From contig NZ_SMKZ01000014.1 in the NCBI RefSeq assembly GCF_004349065.1, forward strand, positions 1-64,000: a stretch of DNA of 64,000 bases, given 5' to 3'. Source of the stretch: Jiangella asiatica. Lineage in GTDB: Bacteria > Actinomycetota > Actinomycetes > Jiangellales > Jiangellaceae. Of the stretch, positions 46,016 to 53,758 are shown piece after piece. Numbering within the stretch: position 1 is the first letter of the stretch; each line of letters begins with the position of its first letter. The notes beneath the pieces were generated by a model. The model worked only from the letters and a program-made list of their open reading frames with translations, ran no database searches and had not been told where the DNA came from. Made by a program: the position numbers and the translations under genes.

Positions 46016-46909
46016 TCAACCGGCCGGGAGGACGACCGACCGGGTGAGGTGCCGCGGCCGGTCCGCGTCGAGCCCGCGCTCCTGCGCTATGGCGACCGCC
46101 AGCCGCTGCGCCACGACGAGGTGGGCCATCGGGTCCAGGTCGCTGGTGACGAAGCCCGCGCCGGTGGCCGCGACGTCGGCGGCCAGCCCGGCCGGCGGCG
46201 CGCCGAACGACCACACCAGCCGGCCGGGCTCGGCGATCGCGATGGGGCCGTGGCGGTAGTCCATGGCGGGATACGCCTCGGCCCAGAACTGCGCCGCCTC
46301 GCGCAGCTTCAGCGCCGCCTCGTGCGCCAGGCCGATCGTCCAGCCGCGGCCGACGAAGCTGACCTGCTCGGCGGCGACCCAGCCGTCCAGCGGCTCGGCC
46401 AGCGCCTTCTCCGCATCGGCGACGATCGGCTCGAGGTCGTGCCCCAGGTGGGCGCGCAGCAGCGCGAGTGTCGTCGTCGCACAGCGGGACTGCACCACCG
46501 ACTCCTCGTCGGCGAAGTCCAGGACGACCGACTCGTCGACCGCCCGCACGACCGGGGAGTCCGGCACGGCGGTGATGGCCACCGTCCGGGAGCCGTGGCC
46601 GGCCGTGTCGATGGCTGCCAGCAGGTCGAGGATCTCCGTCGTGGTACCCGAACGCGTGATGGCGACGACCGCGTCGTACCCGCGCCCCACCGGCGCCTCG
46701 GATGCGGCGAACGCGTCGGTCTCGCCGGCCCCGGCCGCCTCACGCAGCGCCGCGTAGGCCATCGCCATGAACCAGGACGTGCCGCAGCCGACGACGGCGA
46801 CCCGCTCGCCCGCCGCGGGGAGCACCCGGCCGGCCGGCTCCAGGATGTCGGCCACGCGGCCCCAGCAGGCCGGTTGGCTGGCGATCTCCGCCCTGACATG
46901 TTCGCTCAT
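46016..46909 (-). CDS. SIS-domain sugar isomerase/deaminase (AgaS-like)
   Basis: This 297-aa protein has two SIS domains, as in the isomerase half of GlmS but without the glutaminase domain. SIS signatures are VVGCGTSWFMAMAYAAL, VVAITRSGTTTEIL, and the C-terminal GRGWTIGLAHEAALKLREAA with AYPAMDYRHGPIA. AgaS proteins convert galactosamine-6-phosphate to tagatose-6-phosphate and ammonia. The start ATG 46909 has GAGGAG upstream, and a minus-strand TATGAT hexamer lies at 46964-46969. It is the first gene of the intracellular operon. Confidence 0.85.
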   Translation of the reverse strand: MSEHVRAEIASQPACWGRVADILEPAGRVLPAAGERVAVVGCGTSWFMAMAYAALREAAGAGETDAFAASEAPVGRGYDAVVAITRSGTTTEILDLLAAIDTAGHGSRTVAITAVPDSPVVRAVDESVVLDFADEESVVQSRCATTTLALLRAHLGHDLEPIVADAEKALAEPLDGWVAAEQVSFVGRGWTIGLAHEAALKLREAAQFWAEAYPAMDYRHGPIAIAEPGRLVWSFGAPPAGLAADVAATGAGFVTSDLDPMAHLVVAQRLAVAIAQERGLDADRPRHLTRSVVLPAG

Positions 46910-47171
46910 CGGGTGATCGTCTCCTCGTCCACTGTAGAGCCCACATCAGGCTCGCGCCCCTGCATCATATCGATCGAACTGACCACTAAACGAGCAGAGT
47001 CAGTCAGGACCCTGTCACAGACCGCCATGATTGCATTCGGGTCACGAGCCATTGACACGGCTCTGTCACTACGACAAACATGGATACCCGCACTCGACAG
47101 ATTGTGCGCGAAACGCGTGCGAAACGCGTATAAACAATCATCGCGGTCATCGAACCACCCAGGAGGCGGAC
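46910..47171. promoter_or_regulatory. Divergent control region of the GalNAc-type locus
   Basis: These 262 bp are clearly more AT-rich than their surroundings. On the minus strand a TATGAT -10 (46964-46969) lies about 55 bp before the SIS gene. On the plus strand a TTGACA hexamer (47053-47058) lies upstream of the binding-protein gene, and a TATAAA follows the repeats. Perfect tandem 11-bp repeats GCGAAACGCGT occupy 47108-47118 and 47119-47129. AGGAGG at 47161-47166 is the ribosome-binding site for GTG 47172. Confidence 0.65.
47108..47129 (+). promoter_or_regulatory. Tandem 11-bp direct repeats, DeoR-type operator candidate
   Basis: Two adjacent identical copies of GCGAAACGCGT sit about 43 bp upstream of the binding-protein start codon, immediately before TATAAA. 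DeoR-family repressors of amino-sugar operons typically bind repeated short boxes, and the DeoR gene ends this same plus-strand operon. Binding here would block the importer promoter. Confidence 0.6.
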
Positions 47172-48425
47172 GTGAGACGACTGGTGTCCTTGGCGGCGGC
47201 AAGCGTGGCGATGGGCCTGACGCTCACCGCCTGCGGGTTCGGCGGCGACGACGACGGTGGCGACGGCGGTGACGGCGGTGAGGGCGGCTCGACCAGCCTA
47301 GACCTGCTGGTCCCGCAGTACAGCGACGGCACGACCGCGCTGTGGGAAGAGATCATCGCCTCCTTCGAGGAGGATAACCCCGACATCACCGTCAACCTCG
47401 AAGTGCAGTCGTGGGACAACATCAACGACGTCATCCGCACCAAGGTGCAGGCCGGTGAGGCGCCTGACATCCTCAACATCGACGCGTTCAGCGGCTTCGC
47501 CAAGGACGACCTGCTCTACCCGGCCGAAGACGTCGTCTCCTCCGAGACCATGGACGACTTCCAGGAGTCGTTCATCGAGAACGCCTCGCTGGACGGCACG
47601 GTCTACGGCCTGCCCATGATCGCTTCGGCCCGGGCGCTGTTCTACAACCAGGACGTGCTCACCCAGGCCGGCATCACCGAGCCGCCGGCCACGTGGGACG
47701 ACCTGCTGGCCGCCGCCACCGCCGTCAGCGAACTGGGCACCGGCGTCTTCGGCTACGGCATGCCGCTGGGCAGCGAGGAGGCCCAGGCCGAGACGTCCAT
47801 CTGGACCTTCGGCGGCGGCGGCTCGTGGACCGCCGGCGACACCATCACCGTCGACACCCCGGAGAACCTGGCCGCGGTCGAGTTCATGAAGACCATGATC
47901 GACGCGGGCGCCACCCAGCCCGACCCGGGCGCCACCGACCGGACCCCGATGCTGGACGTCTTCGTCCAGGGCCAGATCGCGATGGCGGTCGGCCTGCCGC
48001 CCACGATCGGGCAGATCGAGGAGCGCAACCCCGAGCTCAACTACGGCATCGCACCGGTGCCGACGCAGGACGGCTCGCCGGTCACGCTCGGCGTCGCGGA
48101 CCACCTGATGGCCTTCCGCAACGACGACGACAAGCAGGAGGCCATCCGCGCCTTCCTCGACCACTTCTTCAGCACCGACGTCTACCTCAGCTTCGTGGAC
48201 ACCGAGGGCTTCCTGCCCACCACGATGTCCGGCGCCGAGGGCACCGCCAACGCCGAGCGGTTCGCCGACTTCCTCGAGGTGCTGCCGGAGGCGCAGTTCT
48301 ACCCGAGCACCAACGAGGCCTGGGCCGCCACCCAGGGCGCGCTGCAGAGCCTGGTCGGGCAGATCCAGACCCAGGACGCCGCGTCGGTTCTGCAGCAGAT
48401 CCAGGCCAGCGCCGACAACGCATGA
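47172..48425 (+). CDS. ABC transporter extracellular solute-binding lipoprotein (GalNAc-type locus)
   Basis: This 417-aa family 1 binding lipoprotein has the signal MRRLVSLAAASVAMGLTLTA ending in a clear lipobox, LTAC, then an Asp/Gly-rich linker of about 20 residues. The mature part starts LDLLVPQYSDGTTALWEEI. GTG 47172 has AGGAGG 5 nt upstream. It would capture GalNAc or a GalNAc-containing glycan released by the GH109 enzyme; the ligand is inferred from neighbours. The stop overlaps the next gene as ATGA. Confidence 0.92.
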   Translation: MRRLVSLAAASVAMGLTLTACGFGGDDDGGDGGDGGEGGSTSLDLLVPQYSDGTTALWEEIIASFEEDNPDITVNLEVQSWDNINDVIRTKVQAGEAPDILNIDAFSGFAKDDLLYPAEDVVSSETMDDFQESFIENASLDGTVYGLPMIASARALFYNQDVLTQAGITEPPATWDDLLAAATAVSELGTGVFGYGMPLGSEEAQAETSIWTFGGGGSWTAGDTITVDTPENLAAVEFMKTMIDAGATQPDPGATDRTPMLDVFVQGQIAMAVGLPPTIGQIEERNPELNYGIAPVPTQDGSPVTLGVADHLMAFRNDDDKQEAIRAFLDHFFSTDVYLSFVDTEGFLPTTMSGAEGTANAERFADFLEVLPEAQFYPSTNEAWAATQGALQSLVGQIQTQDAASVLQQIQASADNA

Positions 48426-49360
48426 CGACACAGACCGAGACCCGCCCCGTGCGCCGGCACTCTCGCCGGCCGCGGGGCGGTTCCTCACGCTGGGGGACGC
48501 TGGGCCGGGCGCTGCCCTGGCTCGGCCCCACCCTGGTGCTCATCGCCGGGGTGGTGTTCTTCCCGGCCGGGTACATGGCGTGGACGTCGTTCCGCGACCT
48601 GAGCCAGTTCGGCGTCGACAACGGCCCGGCCGGTCTGGACAACTACACCCGGCTGCTGGAATTCACGGCGCTGTCGCGGGTGCTGACCAACACCGTGGTG
48701 TGGGTGGTCGGTGTCGTCGTCGTGACGGTGCTCATCTCGCTGGGGCTGGCGCAGTTCCTGGACAAGGCCTTCCCCGGCCGCCGGCTGGTCCGGCTCGCCA
48801 TCATCATCCCGTGGGCGGCCAGCGTCGTCATGACCACCACGGTCGTCTACTACGGGCTGGACCCGTTCTACGGCATCATCAACGCGTTCTTCGTCGACAT
48901 CGGGCTGCTGGACCGGCCGTACGGCTTCACCCGCAACGCGGTGCCGGCGTTCCTCACCGCCATGGGTATCGCGGTGTTCGTGTCGCTGCCGTTCACCACG
49001 TACACGCTGCTGGCGGGGCTGCAGACGATCCCGACCGACGTGCGTGAGGCGGCCCAGATGGACGGCGCCGGGTCGTGGGCCACCTACCGGCGCATCATCC
49101 TGCCGCTGCTGCGCCCGGCCCTGGCCGTCGCCACCATCATCAACATCATCAACGTGTTCAACTCGCTGCCGATCCTGCAGGTGATCACCGGCTCGATCCC
49201 CGGCTACAACGCCGACACCACCACCACGCTGATCTTCAAGTTCATCCGCGCCGACCGGCAGATCGACACAGCCAGCGCGCTGAGCGTCGTCAACTTCCTG
49301 ATCGTGCTCGCCGTCATCCTCGTCTACCTGCGGGTCGTCCGGCCCATGAGGGAGGACTAG
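48422..49360 (+). CDS. Carbohydrate ABC transporter permease (MalF type)
   Basis: This 312-aa permease has six helices after a basic N-terminal tail of about 30 residues. The ATPase-contact EAA loop reads VREAAQMDGAGSWATYRRI. ATG 48422 overlaps the stop of the binding-protein gene (ATGA). It pairs with the MalG-type permease 62 bp downstream. No ATPase is encoded in the locus. Confidence 0.93.
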   Translation: MTTQTETRPVRRHSRRPRGGSSRWGTLGRALPWLGPTLVLIAGVVFFPAGYMAWTSFRDLSQFGVDNGPAGLDNYTRLLEFTALSRVLTNTVVWVVGVVVVTVLISLGLAQFLDKAFPGRRLVRLAIIIPWAASVVMTTTVVYYGLDPFYGIINAFFVDIGLLDRPYGFTRNAVPAFLTAMGIAVFVSLPFTTYTLLAGLQTIPTDVREAAQMDGAGSWATYRRIILPLLRPALAVATIINIINVFNSLPILQVITGSIPGYNADTTTTLIFKFIRADRQIDTASALSVVNFLIVLAVILVYLRVVRPMRED

Positions 49361-49422
49361 CCCAGCGCCGACCGCGAGGTCCCAGGCGCGAGCGAGTCCC
49401 ACAAAGGGGAAGGAAACCAGCC

Positions 49423-50325
49423 GTGGCCGCCACCACCACCTCTCCGTCCGCCGACCCGGCCGTCCTTCAGGTCGACGGGGGACGGCCCGCCCGTGGTTCC
49501 CGGGGCCGGCGCCGCGTGCTGATGGCCGTCGCGGGCGGCGTCATCGCCCTGGTCTTCGTGCTGCCGTACCTGGTCATGCTGATCGGGTCGTTCAAGTCGC
49601 GAGCCGAGATCCTGCAGGTGCCTCCGACGTACCTGCCGCAGGAGTGGCTGCCGTCGAACTACGTGGACATGTGGTCCACGCCCGAGACGCCGCTGCCGTA
49701 CAACCTGGTGTCCACCATCGTCATCTCGGTGTGCGCGACGCTGCTGGTGCTGGCCGTGGCCGCGCCGGCCGCGTACTACACCGCGCGGTTCCGGTTCCCG
49801 GGCCGGCTGGTGTTCCTGCTACTGGTGCTGGTGACGCAGATGCTGCAGCCGACGGTGCTGGCGGCCGGGCTGTTCCGGCAGTTCGTCACCCTCGGCATCA
49901 ATGACACCTGGCTGGCGATGATCCTGGTCAACAGCGCGTTCAACCTCTCGTTCGCGGTGTGGATCATGCACAGCTTCTTCGCCGCCATCCCGCGCGAGCT
50001 GGACGAGGCCGCGGCCCTGGACGGCGCGTCGCGGCTGCAGATCCTGCGCCGGGTGACCATGCCGCTGGTGTGGCCGGGCGTCGTCACCGCCATCATCTTC
50101 ACGTTCGTCGCCTGCTGGAACGAGTTCGCCGCCAGCCTCGTCATCCTGACGACCGCGGAGAACCAGCCGCTGTCCGTCGCCCTGACGAAGTTCGTCGGCC
50201 AGTACGAGTCGGCCTGGCAGTATGTGTTCGGGGTGTCGATCGTCGGCATCGTCCCCGTCGTGATCCTGTTCGCGCTCATCGAGAAGCGCCTGGTGGCAGG
50301 GCTCACGGCGGGCGCCGTCAAGTGA
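49423..50325 (+). CDS. Carbohydrate ABC transporter permease (MalG type)
   Basis: This 300-aa permease has six helices; its EAA loop is ELDEAAALDGASRLQILRRV, and its C-terminus GLTAGAVK is the usual MalG-type tail. The start GTG 49423 has GGGGAAGGAAA about 10 nt upstream. It completes the importer; the missing ATPase is probably a shared MsiK-like protein, as in Streptomyces sugar importers. Confidence 0.93.
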   Translation: MAATTTSPSADPAVLQVDGGRPARGSRGRRRVLMAVAGGVIALVFVLPYLVMLIGSFKSRAEILQVPPTYLPQEWLPSNYVDMWSTPETPLPYNLVSTIVISVCATLLVLAVAAPAAYYTARFRFPGRLVFLLLVLVTQMLQPTVLAAGLFRQFVTLGINDTWLAMILVNSAFNLSFAVWIMHSFFAAIPRELDEAAALDGASRLQILRRVTMPLVWPGVVTAIIFTFVACWNEFAASLVILTTAENQPLSVALTKFVGQYESAWQYVFGVSIVGIVPVVILFALIEKRLVAGLTAGAVK

Positions 50326-50341
50326 GGAGGTGGGGGCCGAC

Positions 50342-51196
50342 GTGACGGAACAGCCGCTCACCGATCCCGGCGACGAGGGTGCTTCGGGCGAGGGCGCCGA
50401 CGGGCAGACGCCGGACCGCGCCGGCCGCTGGCGCCAGATGCTCGACCTGCTGGCAGAACGCGGCCGCCTCAGCGTCACCGAGACCGCCGCCGCGCTCGCC
50501 GTCTCCGAGGCCACCGTCCGGCGCGACTTCACCGAGCTGGCGCGCCAGCAACTCGTCACCCGCACCCACGGCGGCGTCCTCGCCACGTCGGTCGCCTACG
50601 ACCTGCCGGCCCGTTACCGTGCGTCGTCCGGGCACGACCCCAAGGAGCGCATCGCCGCCGCGGCCGCCGACATGGTCGAGCCCGGCATGGTGGTCGGCTT
50701 CAACGGCGGCACGACGACGTCGGCGACGGCTCGCCGTCTGGCCGCGCGCATCGAGCACGGGCCGCACTCGGGCGACCCAGCGCTCACCGTGGTCACCAAC
50801 GCCCTCAACATCGCCACCGAGATGGTGCTGCGGCCGCACATCCGCACGGTCTCGCTGGGCGGCGTGGCGCGGCCGCAGTCGTACGAGATGACCGGGCCGC
50901 TGGCGACGCTCGTGCTCAACGAGCTCTGGCTGGACATGCTGATCCTCGGCATCGACGGGCTCACGGCCAGCGGCGGCGCGTCGTGCCGGCACGTGGGCGA
51001 GGCCGGCATCAACGCGCTCATGGTGCAGCGCGCCAGCCGGGTGGTCGTCGTCGGCACCGGCGACAAGATCGGGCGCCGCGCGTTCGCCCGCATCTGCGAC
51101 GTCGACCAGGTGAACGTGCTCGTCACCGACCCGGGCGCCGCAAAGGACGACCTCGCCGCCCTCCGCTCCGCCGGCGTCGACGTCCACGTCGTCTGA
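50342..51196 (+). CDS. DeoR/GlpR-family transcriptional regulator
   Basis: This 284-aa regulator has an N-terminal DeoR helix-turn-helix (about residues 30-80, RLSVTETAAALAVSEATVRR followed by the DFTELARQ wing) and a C-terminal sugar-phosphate-sensing domain (ALTVVTNALNIATEM, TVSLGGVARP, FNGGTTTSATARRL). GTG 50342 follows GAGGAGG at 11 nt; GTG 50330 is also possible. It is the last gene of the importer operon and the likely repressor of the GalNAc-type locus, with a phosphorylated pathway sugar as inducer. Confidence 0.92.
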   Translation: MTEQPLTDPGDEGASGEGADGQTPDRAGRWRQMLDLLAERGRLSVTETAAALAVSEATVRRDFTELARQQLVTRTHGGVLATSVAYDLPARYRASSGHDPKERIAAAAADMVEPGMVVGFNGGTTTSATARRLAARIEHGPHSGDPALTVVTNALNIATEMVLRPHIRTVSLGGVARPQSYEMTGPLATLVLNELWLDMLILGIDGLTASGGASCRHVGEAGINALMVQRASRVVVVGTGDKIGRRAFARICDVDQVNVLVTDPGAAKDDLAALRSAGVDVHVV

Positions 51197-51267
51197 CCCC
51201 GGCCGCGGATCGCCGGTTCGCCGCCTGGCCAGCCGGTCGCCGCAGATCGTCCGGCCGCGGCGGACCC

Positions 51268-51280
51268 GTTGATCATCAAC
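51268..51280. promoter_or_regulatory. 13-bp palindrome GTTGATCATCAAC between convergent genes
   Basis: This perfect palindrome (15 bp if the flanking C and G are counted) lies in the 171-bp gap between the DeoR gene and the LytR-CpsA-Psr gene. A terminator hairpin for either gene is possible. Just beyond, at about 51291-51360, a sequence loosely resembles the dispersed repeat, with a TCACCAC box and GATGG, but it is much decayed. Confidence 0.35.
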
Positions 51281-51367
51281 GATCCGGCACATCAGAGGAC
51301 CGCTGGTGCGTCACCACGCTTGCATCCCTGATGGGGCACCAGAGAAGTCCCGGTGATGTCGTTCCCG

Positions 51368-53038
51368 TCAGCAGACCTCGGCGATGGACTGGGCACCGTC
51401 GGACTCGTCGGGCGTCTCCTCGGCACCCGGGGTCCCGGACTCGCCGTCGGACGGCTCGGTCGGGTCCTCCGTGGGCGGCTCGGTCGGGTCCTCATCGGCC
51501 GGGGACTCCGTCGGGTCGGCCGTATCGCTCGGCTCGTCCGGGTCGGTCGGGTCCGGCGACGACGTCTCACTGGGGGCCGGCGTCTCCCGGGGCGGCTCGA
51601 GCGACTCCTGGACGAACTCGCGGATGAGATCGTAGTTTGGTTCGTGGTACTCGATGATGTCGTCGGTGAACGGGAGGCTGCGGATGCCGGTCTCCTGCAC
51701 CTCGAGCGCCAGCTCGGCGAAGTCGGAGAGTCGGCTGGCCGGGATGTCCGTCGACATCGTCTCCTCGGCCGCGGTCGCCAGCTCTTGGTACCGGGTGAGC
51801 AGGTTGAACGGGTCGGCCTGGGCGGCGATGGCGCCGATGACGCAGCGCTGCCGGCGCATCCGCTCGTAGTCGTCGGACACCGGCCCGGGGCCGCAGCGCG
51901 CGCGGGCGAACCACAGCGCGTGGTAGCCGTCGAGGTGCTGGTTCTCCCCGGGCTCGATCCAGCCGCTGGCCTCGGTGCAGCCGCCGCTGACCTCCTTGGT
52001 GCCGATCGGGATCCGGTACGGCACGTCCAGCTCCACCCCGCCCAGCGCGTCGACCAGGTACTGGAAGCCGCGCAGGTTGACCATCACGTAGTAGGAGATG
52101 TCCAGCCCCAGCGCCTCGCCGACCACCAGCTTCATCGTTTCGGCACCGGGGTCGGCGATGCCCTCGAAGAACTCCGGGAACTCGTGTGGGACGAACCGGT
52201 ACATCGCCGAGAGCCAGTAGTAGGCGTCCTCCTCCGGGCCGCTGAACCCGTCGGGGTAGGCCTCGTGCAGCGGGGTGCCCTCGGGCATCGGCACGTTCAG
52301 CAGGTTGCGCGGCAGCGAGAACAGTGCGGTGTCACCGGTCCGCGTGTCGATGCTGGCCACCATGACGGTGTCGGTGCGGGTCTCGTCGCGGCCCGGCCCG
52401 CTGTCCGAGCCGAGGATGAGGACGTTGACTCGGTCCTGGCCGGCCCACGGGTCGCCCTCGGTGGCGTCGTCCGGGATGGTCAGGCTGTGCTGGTCGTCGT
52501 CGGCGAAGACGTTGTCGATGAACTCCAGCTGGCGGAACGCGTACCGGCTGCCGAAGCTGATCGGCACCACCATCAGCGAGACGAGAGTGATGACCAGGAC
52601 CGCCGACAGCAGCCGCTGCGGTGCCCGCAGCCCTTCCGGCTGGAGCAGGTAGAGACCGACGACGGCGATCACCAGCCAGATGACGGCCAGGGCCAGCAGC
52701 CCGCGCGCCATCAGTGTCAGCGTGTCCGGATCGGTGCCCATGCGGGCGGCGCTGGTCGCGTCGGTGCGCATCAGGAGCACGACGGCGCCGGCGATCGCGG
52801 CCAGGAAGAGGATCAGGACGAACCAGCCGAGGACCTTGCGGCCGGCCGAGATGAGACTCAGTCCGGGGACGAGCGAGCCGACGCTGACCTGACGGAGGAA
52901 CCGGCGGTACTCGCCGGGCCGCAGAGCGCCGGAGCCCCGGCGGGCGGGGTCGTAGGAGCCAGCGGACGACGGCGCCGGGCGTCCGCGCCCGCCTCGCCGA
53001 CGACCTCCCGGATCGTCCATCTCCTCGCCGATCATCAC
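51368..53038 (-). CDS. LytR-CpsA-Psr family protein
   Basis: This 556-aa membrane protein probably transfers cell-wall glycopolymers from lipid carrier to peptidoglycan. A cytosolic N-terminus of about 60 residues is followed by three helices (about 65-175). The extracellular LCP domain starts near DRVNVLILGSDSGPGRDETR and includes TRTDTVMVASID, ALFSLPRNLLNVP and a YRIPIGTKEV-type loop. The last about 90 residues form a Pro/Glu/Asp/Ser-rich acidic tail, likely disordered, ending in a Cys. Start ATG 53038; ATG 53035 is equally possible. Confidence 0.88.
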   Translation of the reverse strand: MMIGEEMDDPGGRRRGGRGRPAPSSAGSYDPARRGSGALRPGEYRRFLRQVSVGSLVPGLSLISAGRKVLGWFVLILFLAAIAGAVVLLMRTDATSAARMGTDPDTLTLMARGLLALAVIWLVIAVVGLYLLQPEGLRAPQRLLSAVLVITLVSLMVVPISFGSRYAFRQLEFIDNVFADDDQHSLTIPDDATEGDPWAGQDRVNVLILGSDSGPGRDETRTDTVMVASIDTRTGDTALFSLPRNLLNVPMPEGTPLHEAYPDGFSGPEEDAYYWLSAMYRFVPHEFPEFFEGIADPGAETMKLVVGEALGLDISYYVMVNLRGFQYLVDALGGVELDVPYRIPIGTKEVSGGCTEASGWIEPGENQHLDGYHALWFARARCGPGPVSDDYERMRRQRCVIGAIAAQADPFNLLTRYQELATAAEETMSTDIPASRLSDFAELALEVQETGIRSLPFTDDIIEYHEPNYDLIREFVQESLEPPRETPAPSETSSPDPTDPDEPSDTADPTESPADEDPTEPPTEDPTEPSDGESGTPGAEETPDESDGAQSIAEVC

Positions 53039-53223
53039 TGCCGCTACCCGCGTCGTGGGGCCGGAGTCACCCTCGCGCGCGTGCGCCTCCTTACGTCACG
53101 TGGCCGCCCGGCGGGTGGTGCTGCCGGCCGTCCTGGTGGTCGTCGAGCCGATCGTCGCCTGGTCATTCTGCCCGACCGGGACAAACGTAACTCAGCCGCC
53201 CCGGCCCGAGACCCGGCCGCCCG

Positions 53224-53739
53224 CTACACCTTGCGGACCATGAGCACCGAGTCGCGGTCGTCGCCCGGCGCGACCCGGATCATACCCGGCAGCCGGCCCA
53301 CTTCCTGGTAGCCGGCGGCCTCGTAGAACCGGCCGAGCCCCAACCCGTCGCGGTAGGTGAGGTGGAGCAACTCCAGGCCGTCGGCGCGGGCGAGGTCGCT
53401 CACGCCCTCCAGGAGCACCCGCCCGGCGCCTCGTCCCTGGAACCGGGGGTGGACCTGCAGCCGCAGCACCGTCGCCCAGTGCCGGAAGAGCTGATTGTCG
53501 GTGCCGACGATGAAGGCGAAGCCGGCCCGCTCGCCGTCGACGCGCAGTAGAGCTGTTGTCGTCGTGCCGGCCGCCATGCCCGCCAGCGCCTCGTCGAGCG
53601 TGGGCCTGACGTCGTCGGCGTCGACGGGTGCGACGAACCCCACCGCCCCGCCGGCATTGGTGACGTCGACCCAACAGCTCAGCATCCAGGCCCGCAGGTC
53701 GTCGTCGACGTGGTCGACTCGTTCGACGGTTTCGCTCAC
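53224..53739 (-). CDS. GNAT-family N-acetyltransferase
   Basis: This 171-aa protein carries the acetyl-CoA-binding motif LQVHPRFQGRGAGRVLLEGV (the R/Q-x-x-G-x-G/A loop) and a C-terminal FYEAAGYQEVGRLPGM typical of the family. The substrate cannot be inferred. I set the start at GTG 53739 with a G-rich box just upstream; the longer open frame overlaps the divergent helicase gene. Only 19 bp separate the two divergent starts. Confidence 0.85.
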   Translation of the reverse strand: MSETVERVDHVDDDLRAWMLSCWVDVTNAGGAVGFVAPVDADDVRPTLDEALAGMAAGTTTTALLRVDGERAGFAFIVGTDNQLFRHWATVLRLQVHPRFQGRGAGRVLLEGVSDLARADGLELLHLTYRDGLGLGRFYEAAGYQEVGRLPGMIRVAPGDDRDSVLMVRKV

Positions 53740-53758
53740 CCCCCGACCGTACGGGACA

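Noticed and set aside
51291-51360. Sixth copy of the dispersed repeat
   Set aside because: Only the TCACCAC box, part of the spacing and a GATGG/GTGATG pattern match; the core palindrome is absent. I mention it only as a possible decayed copy.
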